From Pseudorasbora parva (taxonomy: Eukaryota > Chordata > Actinopteri > Cypriniformes > Gobionidae): a stretch of DNA of 64,000 nt. A program made the position numbers and the translations under genes. This document shows positions 55,900 to 64,000 of this stretch, one piece after another (the first letter of the stretch is position 1; the number at the start of each line of letters is the position of its first letter). Under the pieces are notes generated by a model. It searched no databases. It worked only from the letters and a program-made list of their open reading frames with translations, and was not told the origin of the DNA. The stretch covers positions 17,384,293-17,448,292 of the forward strand of contig NC_090176.1 of assembly GCF_024679245.1 (NCBI RefSeq), written 5' to 3'.

Positions 55900-56223
55900 A
55901 GGTCCCATTCTTTGCGATTCCATCTTTCAAACTTTAGTTAGTGTGTAATGTTGCTGTTAGAGCATAAATAATACCTGTAAAATGATAAAGCTCTAAGTTC
56001 AATGCCAAGCGAGATATTTTATTTAACAGAAGTTCCCTTTCAAAGCCTACAGCGAACGGCCGGTTTGGACTACACTCCTGCACTTCCTTCAGAAATGACG
56101 TCACTAAAACCGTTTGTTGACGAACCCTCCACCCACAAGAACACGCAAATTTGGGGGCGTGGTCCTTTTGCTCTCGCAGGTCGAGAATAGGAAGCGTTGT
56201 TTTGGTATAGTGTGTTTGTCGCC

Positions 56224-56450
56224 ATGCCATTGAAACGCTGTTATTTTCATCCCGGAGTCAAATCACCTTTGTTTTGTCTTCCCACGGACGATGTACGTAG
56301 AGATCAATGAAACTATGTGCAGCACATTTTGCTGAGGACTGCTTCCTCAATCTCAATCAGTTTAATGCCGGATTCGCAGAAAGATTATTCTTAAAAGATG
56401 ACGCAGTTCCCTCTTTGTCTGGAGAAGGCGTTGATTATGGTGCACAACCG
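56224..56450 (+). pseudogene. THAP-domain first exon of the Kolobok element
   Basis: ATG 56224 opens MPLKRCYFHPGVKSPLF, then LPTDDVRRE, and meets a TGA at 56308-56310. The homology continues in another frame as LCAAHFAEDCFLN, GFAERLFLKDDAVPSL. The C-x2-H (CAAH) and closing AVPSL are THAP hallmarks. A deletion of roughly 25-30 codons plus frameshift removes the middle, including the THAP tryptophan region. The exon ran to ACCG|GTAAGTG; that donor is now displaced to 56828 by the solo LTR. Dead remnant. Confidence 0.7.
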
Positions 56451-56451
56451 G

Positions 56452-56822
56452 TGTGGCAAGGGGGGCGTGGTTCAGCGAGGTCTGCAGCGGGAGAGAGAGC
56501 CGCGGGACGAGCGGTAAGTGAGTGGGTTGGACGCAGATTAATAACACCTGTCTCTTGTTCCAGTAATGAGCGCGGAGAGGGTATAAAACCTCGGTGGAAC
56601 CAGAGACCAGGGAGAGAGAGAGAGACGGACGGTTGATGCACAAACCCCAGTAACCGGAACCCGGAAGTGCTGACCCGGAAGTGATCGTTGTGACATTGAG
56701 AAAGAGAAACTATACACCACTGAGTGTGTTTTGACAGTGAATGAGAATAAATAAAGAAAGCATCAACCGTCTAGCCGACCCCCGTGTCCTCTTCCTTCCT
56801 CCTATTAACGAACTTTGCTACA
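56452..56822 (+). mobile_element. Solo LTR with 5-bp TSD
   Basis: A 371-bp block starts TGTGGCAAGG and ends TTGCTACA, flanked by accgg at 56447-56451 and 56823-56827. It has TATAAAA at 56582, AATAAATAAAG at about 56746, and an R/U5-like tail. This is a complete LTR without internal region, the product of LTR-LTR recombination. A gypsy or ERV origin is likely but not shown. Confidence 0.85.
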
Positions 56823-57454
56823 ACCGGTAAGTGTATTTTATTATTTAAGTTGGTCCGTTTAACAGTTTATGTAACTCATGACACAAAGTGCAACGCTGTT
56901 TAGCTTTGTTAACTAACGTTAGATGGTAATTGAAACTAATCCGAAAAACGTAGTATATAAAAGTGTAGTAATTCATTCAGACACCATCGATTGTTGGCGT
57001 TTGTAATGATCAGTTTAAACTACTGAATAGACAGCTTACCATTCTGAAACATTCAGCAAAAGTCTTTCCTGAGCAGGTTGTAATCAATCCTCTTCGATAT
57101 TCTCCGGGTCTGATTCCGGCTCAAATTGATAAGGCAATATAGACATTTTTGCAATAACATTGAGCGCGTTATGGTAAGAGGCGGGACCTTTCCGGGCAAA
57201 GTGTGCTAAGCTGCTGTCCAATCACAGCGCGGGAAGCGCTGGCCTAATCAGAACTCGTTACGTATTTTTGAAGAAGGGACTTCACAGAACAAGGAAATCA
57301 TCAGGCCGTTTTTAGGACAGAGGAAACAGCGGTATACAGATAAGTAAATTGTGTGAAAAATACTGTGTTTTTTTACATGCGAAACATGAACTCATGTTAT
57401 ATTGCACACTGTAAACATAATCAAAGCTTCGAAAACATGCGAAAAATGGGACCT

Positions 57455-58029
57455 TTAAATTATATTGTAAAATATTAAAAACCAGCAATTGGGTTGTTTT
57501 AAGCAAACATTTAAACCAACTGCTGGGTTAAAAAAAAAAATATTTTTAAAATTACCGCTTTTGAGGTCCGAAAGGGATAGAAGGACATAGGACCACGCCC
57601 AGGTCGCACTTTCCCATGGCGACTGCCCTGAGTGTGACAAGATAGCGCTGCAAACCCTGAGACCTCGCCCCACCGGCGCCTCTAAAACCGCGCAAAAAAA
57701 AGCACCGTGATCAGAGGCCACCTGAGCGTTCGGGCAAGTTCTGAAGTTTCTGTAAGTGTACATACCCTGAAAGTTGCCTCCGTTTTTGGAGCCGAAAGTT
57801 GAGCTTATCCACTAACATACTCTTAAACATACCAAGGGATGTCACATAACCTGCTTTGACATAGGCTTGACATAGGCTTGACTTATCCTGCTTTCTCAGG
57901 TTTGAAATACTGAAATACTATTCTGAAATGGGGAAAAAAAACAGTGTCCCTCATTTCAGGGTTAACATACTCAGAGTTTTCCCTTAACCTCCTTTATGGA
58001 ACAGGTAACTGGATTTGTTTTGTATTTCC
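57455..58029. other. Non-coding; short AACCCAGC hairpin
   Basis: At about 57478-57531 ACCAGCAATTGGGTTGTTTTA and AACCAACTGCTGGGTTA form an imperfect short hairpin as in small fish MITEs. Nothing else assignable. Confidence 0.45.
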
Positions 58030-58050
58030 TGTCTTAGTGCCATGTTTCCT

Positions 58051-58586
58051 TAATCTAGAAATCTAGACGCAGCCTAGCGGCAGCAAATCATATTTTCGCC
58101 GAGTGTCATCTAGCAACTCTTCATAGACTTGTGAGCTGGAAAAAACAAACTCTGGTCAGGCCAATCACATCGTGTATAGAGTCGGTGGGCGGGGCTTAAC
58201 ATAATGACGGCAGAGTTGCAACGGTTTTGTTACTTGTAAACAAAGAAGCTGGTGAACGGCGGTCTTTTGAATCGGTTTTGGCCGCGAGTCTGGAAGACTT
58301 AAGCTTTTCTCTGATAAAAGAACAAAGAACAGCACTGAAGTCATTCTTAAAAAGGGAAGATGTGTTCGGGAAGATGAGTTTTCCGACCGGATACGGTGAA
58401 AGTTTAATCTGTCAACTAGCTCCGCTTCACCTTCGTTGCTCTGGTTGGGTGTAGCGCTATCCAATTGCGCACACGCCGTGCAGAGGGAGTTTGAAAGACA
58501 ACCGTTTATCCGCCCCTCAGATTGAGCCCTGTCAATGGTGAGTTTCCAGACCAAACATCTTGATGTGGGTCTGGCCTGTTAGGCTA
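58051..58586 (-). mobile_element. TAGCCT-family element, copy 4 (degenerate)
   Basis: A 536-bp copy whose right end (GTTAGGCTA) is intact and left end is mutated (TAATCTAGAAATCTAGACGC). Flanking 9-mers are similar but not identical, so it is older than copies 1-3. Orientation equals copy 3. Confidence 0.75.
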
Positions 58587-58708
58587 TGTTTTGTAGTCCA
58601 TTGTAGTTTTTTGTTGTTGTTGATTAGTCCTTTAATTGTTCTCAGGTGTGTCTTGTTTTCCAATCACCCCATGTGTATATACCCCAGTGTTTCTCATGTT
58701 CCTTGTCT

Positions 58709-58907
58709 GGGGCCTATTGCACAAACTAGGATAAGGGATTAAGCCGGGATATCTTGGTGATCTTGTCATCTGTATGCAAAATTTAGTTCACTGCTGTCAT
58801 GTAAACGTACCCTGAAGGCACACTCACACCAAGAATGATAATGATAACGTATCCCGGCAAGATATTCCCTGCTTAATCCATTATCCTATTTTTGTGCAAT
58901 AGGCCCC
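58709..58907. mobile_element. Small MITE (GGGGCCTATTGC family)
   Basis: A 199-bp element with 12-bp perfect TIRs GGGGCCTATTGC, extended imperfectly by ACAAACTAGGATAA and its inverted partner. Inside are GGGATATCTTG and inverted GATATTCCC. No clear TSD. Confidence 0.75.
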
Positions 58908-59247
58908 TTGGTGTTGTCATATGGATGCTATGTGTGTGTGTTTGTTGTCAGTTTTGTTTGCCTTCCTTGCCCGTGTCTGGATTAATCAGTTTTGGATATA
59001 GTTTGATTATGTTTGTCTGAATAAATGTTCGCTTCATCTGAATCAAACTCTCGTTCCTCTGAAACAGCCACCGTTACAAATACCCACACTTGAAGTCTTG
59101 GCCATTTAAGAGCATGTACACGACGTCCGCAAGACTGTCTCATGTTTTAAAAATACCAAAGTGCAGTGCAATTTAGTGCCCCTAATGCACACTAAACCCA
59201 CACTGTCTTAAATACCACTTCGGAGCGGCCTCACTCTCTGAGTATGC

Positions 59248-59248
<1 letters not shown>

Positions 59249-59279
<31 letters not shown>

Positions 59280-59583
59280 GCGTTCGATTTATATAGCGCT
59301 TTTCAAGGCACTCAAAGCGCCGGTTTAACCTCGGTTCAGGACCTCGGTTTAACGTCTCATCCGAAAGACGGTGCTCTTTGTCAGTATAGTGTCCCCATCG
59401 CTATACTGGGGTGTTAGGACCCACACAGACCACAGGGTGAGCGCCCCCTGCTGGCCTCACTAACACCTCTACCAGCAGCTACCTGGTTTTCCCAGTTGGT
59501 CTCCCATCCAGGTACTGACCAGGCTCAGCCCTGCTTAGCTTCAGTGGGAAACCAGTCTTGGGCTACAGGGTGATATGGCTGCT
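59249..59583 (-). mobile_element. 5S rRNA-derived SINE (SINE3-type)
   Basis: On the minus strand the first about 95 bases (59583 to 59490) follow 5S rRNA: GCAGCCATATCACCCTG, GAAGCTAAGCAGGG, GTACCTGGATGGGAGACC. These include the internal promoter box region of 5S genes. The body follows, then GCGCTATATAAAT and a (ATT)n tail at 59251-59279, as in SINE3 and similar elements mobilised by LINEs. It is not a functional 5S gene, since the 3' part of 5S rRNA is replaced. Confidence 0.85.
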
Positions 59584-59586
59584 GGA

Positions 59587-60825
59587 TAATATGTGTATTT
59601 TGTACAACATTTGCAACTGCTTTTAACACTTAATCAGAAGCAACTGACATATTACATAGCAACTAAAGAACAAGTTTATTTTAAAACGCAAAGTATTGAA
59701 AATAAAAAACAGGCAAATATAAAATACAATGAAAACAATCATGAAACGGAACATCACCCTGACAGGTCTGATATCCAGCACAAATTAAGCTTATCATATA
59801 GAGTATTTATATTCTTCTAGCTACCTTTTTGGACAACCTTTATAGGAAATCGACATAAATCACATGCTTGCTGCAGCACATTAATGTTAGGCTATATGGG
59901 ATTCATATAATTTCATCATGAATGCTTACAACAGATGCAAATAACTATATTTGCACACTGTCTGGGCATCTACGATTTTGGTTTGGAAACAGGTTAAAAT
60001 TTTGTTTTTGTTGTTGTTGTTGGTATTATATCATGCATGTGTGTATCTTTCCACCACATGTTGTTTGCACAGAGCGTTTTGAGCAGGAGGGGTAAATCTG
60101 TCACTCCACTCAAATACAATGTTCCAGTAGGGCTTTTAGTCTGTGCGTTGCTTGGAGCTTCATGATGCTTTGGTGTTTTGTTTTTTTTGTTTTTTTACTG
60201 TGGGCCTGTCCCAATACACAGATTTGTGGTCTTTGCACTTGACCACTTATATTTACCTAACCTATATCCTGTGTTTAGCCGATGGTGTTTCCTCGGGTGT
60301 GAAGACCGCAGGTGTGCATATCATTTTTGATTACCTGATGGGACACTACAAAATTTGGGTTGCAAAGAGCTTTATTTACACATTTATTAATACTTGCACT
60401 TTAAACTAAACCTCTAAATATCTGTTCAGTAGTTCCTTTGCGGCACTTCTAATTAAGAGATTAAGAAGAAAGAACAAAAACAGTTGAAAACAATTTACAA
60501 ACTACACATACTTATTTCTGCAACCATAAAATGTGCAACACTTTACGTTTTAGTACAAAATTATACATTATATCTTATTATTAATTTACTGTACACTGCA
60601 AAGTTTTCCTCTGCATTGCATTATGTAAGGTGACATGAGTTCCTGGACATGCTGAATGAAGGGAATTAATTAATAATTATTGATCTGAAGCATTAAAGAT
60701 TACTTGTTTATAGAGCTGTATTTAGGATTTAGTGTGTGTTAAGGGAACTGATCTTTGACATTTTTCGACCAGTTTTGGCCACAATCTTACCTACACTTCC
60801 TTTAAGTGTGATGTCCCACCTTCAT

Positions 60826-60856
<31 letters not shown>

Positions 60857-61327
60857 TTTAGAATTTAGAAAAAGGTATCACTGAAAAAAAAAAATCTGAA
60901 TTATTTAATGGTTTATCCAAAACAAGCACATCCAAACACAAGTGTGATATATTTATGTGAAATAGAGAAGGTAAAAATATGTTAAATACCTATTTTATGT
61001 TTATTTTGTTTCAGTGTCTTGCCTAAGAACATAACGTTTTCAGAAACTAGAAATATGACAAAATGATCTGAATTTGAATTGTATAAATCCGCATTATTGA
61101 CAAGTGTAATCTAACAAAATTGAATATTATGTTGCATTTTACACAGTTCTGAATTTTAAATTTTAAATGTTGAATATAGAACATTTGAAATTGAACACAT
61201 CTAAAATGTTTTTTTTTAATGTCAAAATTGTGTAGACATGTATTTTCAAACAGCAGATATTTTGTTCTGAATTAATAGACTGGAAATATTCAGTTTTAAA
61301 AAAAAATACAGATTAAAGATTTCAGAT
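59587..61327. other. No gene recognised
   Basis: AT-rich sequence; a TA array at about 60838-60857 and several A-runs. No ORF with recognisable content. Confidence 0.45.
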
Positions 61328-61341
61328 GAAGAAGAAATTCA

Positions 61342-62236
61342 TCCATCCATCCCATCTATCCTTTATCTTCCGCTTATCCGGGGCCGGGTCGCGGGGGCAA
61401 CAGTCTAAGCAGAGACGCCCAGACTTCCTTCTCCCTAGCCACTTCCTCCAGCTCCTCCGGGGGAACCCCGAGGCGTTCCCAGGCCAGCCGGGAGACATAA
61501 TCCCTCCAGCGTGTCCTGGGTCTTCCCCAGGGCCTCCTCCCGGTGGGACGTGCCCGGAACACCTCCCTGGGAAGGTGTCCAGGAGGCATCCGATATAGAT
61601 GCCCGGGCCACATCAGCTGGCTCCACTCGATGTGAAGGAGTAACGTCTCTACTCTGAGCTCCTCCCGAGTGACCAAGCTTCTCACCCTATCTCTAAGGGA
61701 GCGCCCGGCCACCCTGCGGAGAAAGCTCATTTCAGCCGCCTGTATCCGGGATCTTGTCCTTTCGGTCATGACCCACAGCTCATGACCATAGGTGAGAGTA
61801 GGAACGTAGAATAACCAGTAAATCGAGAGCTTCGCCTTACGGCTCAGCTCCTTCTTCACCATGACAGATCGGTACATCTCCCACATTACTGCAGATGCTG
61901 CACCGATCCGTCTGTCAATCTCCCGTTCCATCCTTCCCTCACTCGTGAACAAGACCCCAAGATACTTAAACTCCTCCACTTGAGGCAAGAACTCTCCACC
62001 TAGAAGAGAGCCAGGCCCGGGGTTGGGGCTCGTATGCGAGCGCCTGATGGCCGGGCCTTCCCCCACGGGGCCCGGCTGGGCTCAGCCCGAAAGAGCGACG
62101 TGGGGCCGCCCTCCTGTGGGCTCACCACCTGCAGGAGGGATCATAAGGGGCCGGTGCGTAGTGGATCGGGCAGCAGTCGAAGGCGAGGCCCCCAACGACC
62201 CGATCTCTGGACACGGAAACTGGCTCTAGGGACGTG
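61342..62236 (-). mobile_element. 5'-truncated RTE/Rex3-like LINE with 14-bp TSD
   Basis: An 895-bp insertion flanked by gaagaagaaattca at 61328-61341 and 62237-62250. On the minus strand it ends in GGATAAGCGGAAGATAAAGG and a GGATGGATG tail. A GATG-type tail and very short 3' UTR fit Rex3/RTE LINEs of fish. Its GC content is far above the surroundings, marking it as inserted DNA. Clade call rests on the tail and the C-terminal protein pattern. Confidence 0.8.
61374..62066 (-). pseudogene. C-terminal fragment of RTE/Rex3-like LINE protein
   Basis: An open frame of 230 codons. From about residue 25 it reads EFLPQVEEFKYLGVLFTSEG, DRRIGAASAVMWEMYRSV, LTYGHELWVMTERTRSRI, MSFLRRVAGRSLRDRVRSL, PTGRRPWGRPRTRWRDYVS and ERLGVPPEELEEVAREKE. 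This is the conserved post-RT tail of a fish non-LTR element (FKYLGV, YGHE-W, RRVAG-SLRDR, G-PR-RWRDY). The RT and endonuclease are lost by 5' truncation, so it is non-functional, yet no stop has entered the frame. The first about 20 residues are also part of the insertion. Confidence 0.8.
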
Positions 62237-62250
62237 GAAGAAGAAATTCA

Positions 62251-64000
62251 GATTATCAAATTCAATATTCTGAAATTCAAACCACAGAAATTCAGATCTT
62301 ATAGAAAGTAGGCCAGAGGTCATCATCAGGGAAGAGTAAAGGATGTCAGAAAAGTCAAACGGAGCACCATCTTAACAGTTCATTTCCTATTTGTAATGGA
62401 ATTAAGAGAAACAATCAAATGGCCCTTTTATACTTTTTTGTTTAGTTTAGATTAATGCATGGAAAATTAGATTTCAACTAGATTTCTCATTTTTCTTTAT
62501 TATTGCTGCGGCCCCATTCTCTAACCCATGACAATGATTTACAAACATCTTCCTGTATTGAAATGCTAATTAGAAGAGTGACAGACACATAACAACAAAG
62601 ACTATGGCAACATGAGGGCTTAATGCTCGGAATTATCGTATTTACGAGTTTTCTAGGTAAAAATTGCACATGAACCCTCACATTTCAAAATTTGAATGCG
62701 ATGAGCTCGTAATCACGACTTCAGAAGTGGGAATTATCAAATTTCCGATAGCACGTGTAGGCAGCATTAATACACAGACTAATGACTGGACAAGACCCAC
62801 CTGTGAACGACATGACACAGGAACACGTGGCAGGAACACATGAGGACATAGAATCACATGACACAACCAGGAAGTGCATGACAAAACATCCCAGTGAGTA
62901 TGATAAACTCAAAAACATGAAGCATGAACCTACACCAAAACACCCTGTGACATTCAGCTCCAGTTCAAAACTGTTGTGCAACTTCAACTTATAAGTGATA
63001 ACCTATATTTATAGTTGTTCATTTATAAAAAAAACTATTTTCAATAGATGGAACAAAATTTTACAAAGAAGTAGTTTGATTGCACAACATTTTTCCATCA
63101 AGTGTGTCAGTGATATTTGTTATGTTTTGCAGCAGTTGTGGCCGGTGATAGATGGAGGCAGTTAAGAAACCTGGTGAACATGGTGGAGGTGTGTAGGTGG
63201 GTGTCAAGTTGAACTGACTTACACAGTACATGTTTGTTACAGTGAAAGATCATCTTTGCCTGTACAATTCATGCGCACATAGAAAAAAGTGTGAAGTTGA
63301 AGTGTGAATCTTTTAGCAGGGTCCCGGGCCATGCTTCCTTGTGAGATTTATTTATTAATGTACTGTATTTGTTCTTTTGTGGTATCATCCACACATGCAA
63401 TTATAATAGCTGCAAAAAAAGTAATAGCCTATTTAACTTGTTTACAAATAGGATATGATGTATTTTATTTTATTTAAGCCCCAAAAAAACGTATCAGTTT
63501 GACAGAATTTTCTAAATTGAAGCGCTATCATAGGTCAAACTAACTGTACTTAAAATGTCCTTATTTTGAAAATGTACATTTTCTGTCATCTTTTCAAATA
63601 TCTGAAAGCCATGTTTATCTAGAGTATTAGCAGAACACATTTTACACATGGGGAAAATCAGTTGTTTAATCAATAATTCAAGAAGCTTCTAACGTGTACT
63701 TGGCCTTATGAAAAGTAACAGCAGCAAATTGTATTTGTTTAACTAGTGTTTGTTACAATAAGGAGTTAAGACAATTGATGACTCCTCGTTACCATGCTAA
63801 AGCACATGTTAACCCTTTTCTTTCCTTTTTTATCTCTATATAGCATTCGTAATGAAAACTCACACACAATTAAATAAATCAGGCTTCGTTGGCAGTGGAA
63901 GACCAATGATTTTTTGTGAGGTTTTTATGACCCTCTGCTCTTTCAGCTGTGCGTGCCCAGTCTCACACTCTGTGAGTGTTCACTGAGAAAGTCCTTGATC
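62251..64000. other. No gene recognised
   Basis: AT-rich unique-looking sequence to the end of the window. Short ORFs at 62487-62994 have no recognisable domain. Confidence 0.45.

Larger units (their letters stand above)
55900..57454 (+). mobile_element. Kolobok-type TTAA element with THAP exon
   Basis: TTAA at 55896-55899 and 57455-57458 flanks TIRs AGGTCCCATTCTTTGCG and (inverted) AGGTCCCATTTTTCGCATG. A THAP-type exon (56224-56450) with a splice donor after it fits Kolobok, whose transposases have N-terminal THAP domains and TTAA targets. The catalytic part is missing, so this is an internally deleted copy, further hit by a solo LTR. Confidence 0.75.
58030..59078 (+). mobile_element. LTR-like sequence hosting two MITEs
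   Basis: Outside the two insertions the sequence reads TGTCTTAGTG...TTTTTGTTGTTG...CCCAGTG...GAATAAATGTTCG...CCGTTACA, i.e. TG...CA ends, pyrimidine-rich U3 and AATAAA before the end. The flanking 5-mers do not match, so it is either degenerate or its left boundary is wrong. No internal coding region. Confidence 0.45.

Noticed and set aside
56307..56636. 109-codon ORF as a host gene
   Set aside because: Its first part is the broken THAP exon of a Kolobok element and its second part is a solo LTR.
58707..58912. TSD for the GGGGCCTATTGC MITE
   Set aside because: Flanking trinucleotides and octamers do not match, so I report only the TIRs.
59490..59583. Possible 5S rRNA gene on the minus strand
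   Set aside because: Only the 5' part resembles 5S rRNA and it continues into a SINE body with a LINE-type tail.
61326..61598. Plus-strand proline-rich ORF
   Set aside because: Antisense to the RTE-like LINE frame; GC-rich shadow.

Overview
This window looks like vertebrate, specifically teleost and probably cyprinid-type, nuclear DNA. It is AT-rich, has spliced exons with GT/AG signals, long CA/GT/CT microsatellites and no prokaryotic gene organisation. It carries many repeat types I know from fish genomes: Tx1/L1-like, L2 and RTE/Rex3-like LINEs, 5S-derived SINEs, hAT and TTAA-target DNA elements, gypsy and copia LTR elements, and an endogenous retrovirus. The species cannot be named from the sequence alone.

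Layout. 1-2.2 kb: no gene, one small hAT MITE. 2.2-7.8 kb: a full-length L1/Tx1-type LINE with both ORFs open and a perfect 13-bp target-site duplication (TSD). 7.8-14.8 kb: small retro-insertions, a 5'-truncated L1, a hAT carrying a CA microsatellite, a long hairpin, a broken THAP exon and an L2 tail. 17-20 kb: a three-level nest of an LTR fragment, a 9-bp-TSD element and a 6-bp-TSD element filled with a palindromic array. 20.8 kb: Tc1 fragment. 24-27 kb: gypsy LTR plus gag remnant (minus strand) and an endogenous retrovirus remnant. 27.25-35.85 kb: a five-level nest whose innermost member is an apparently intact Ty1/copia element (minus strand). 36.2-49 kb: a decayed hAT element with a ZMYM1-like transposase, interrupted by a gypsy element with a PNMA-like gag, by two copies of the 9-bp-TSD family and by a PIF/Harbinger-like element. 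49.9-51.8 kb (minus strand): the only convincing host gene, a four-exon single-Ig-domain membrane protein whose splice phases all match. 55.9-57.5 kb: Kolobok-type element with a THAP exon and a solo LTR. 58-59.6 kb: LTR-like sequence with MITEs and a 5S-derived SINE. 61.3-62.2 kb: 5'-truncated RTE/Rex3-like LINE. The remaining DNA shows nothing I can support as genic.

How it fits together. The window is mainly a record of successive transpositions. Insertion order can be read from nesting and TSDs, and several insertion sites are confirmed because an uninterrupted copy of the target repeat lies elsewhere in the window. Two elements, the L1 at 2.2 kb and the copia at 30.7 kb, look young enough to have been mobile recently. 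The most unusual observations are: a copia primer-binding site that matches the anticodon region of initiator tRNA-Met; a YY1-like motif near +12 of the fish L1, the position known from mammalian L1; a TIR element with 6-bp TSD packed with SacI/SpeI-site palindromes; and an apparent three-exon transcription unit inside a TIR element at 28.4-30.3 kb.
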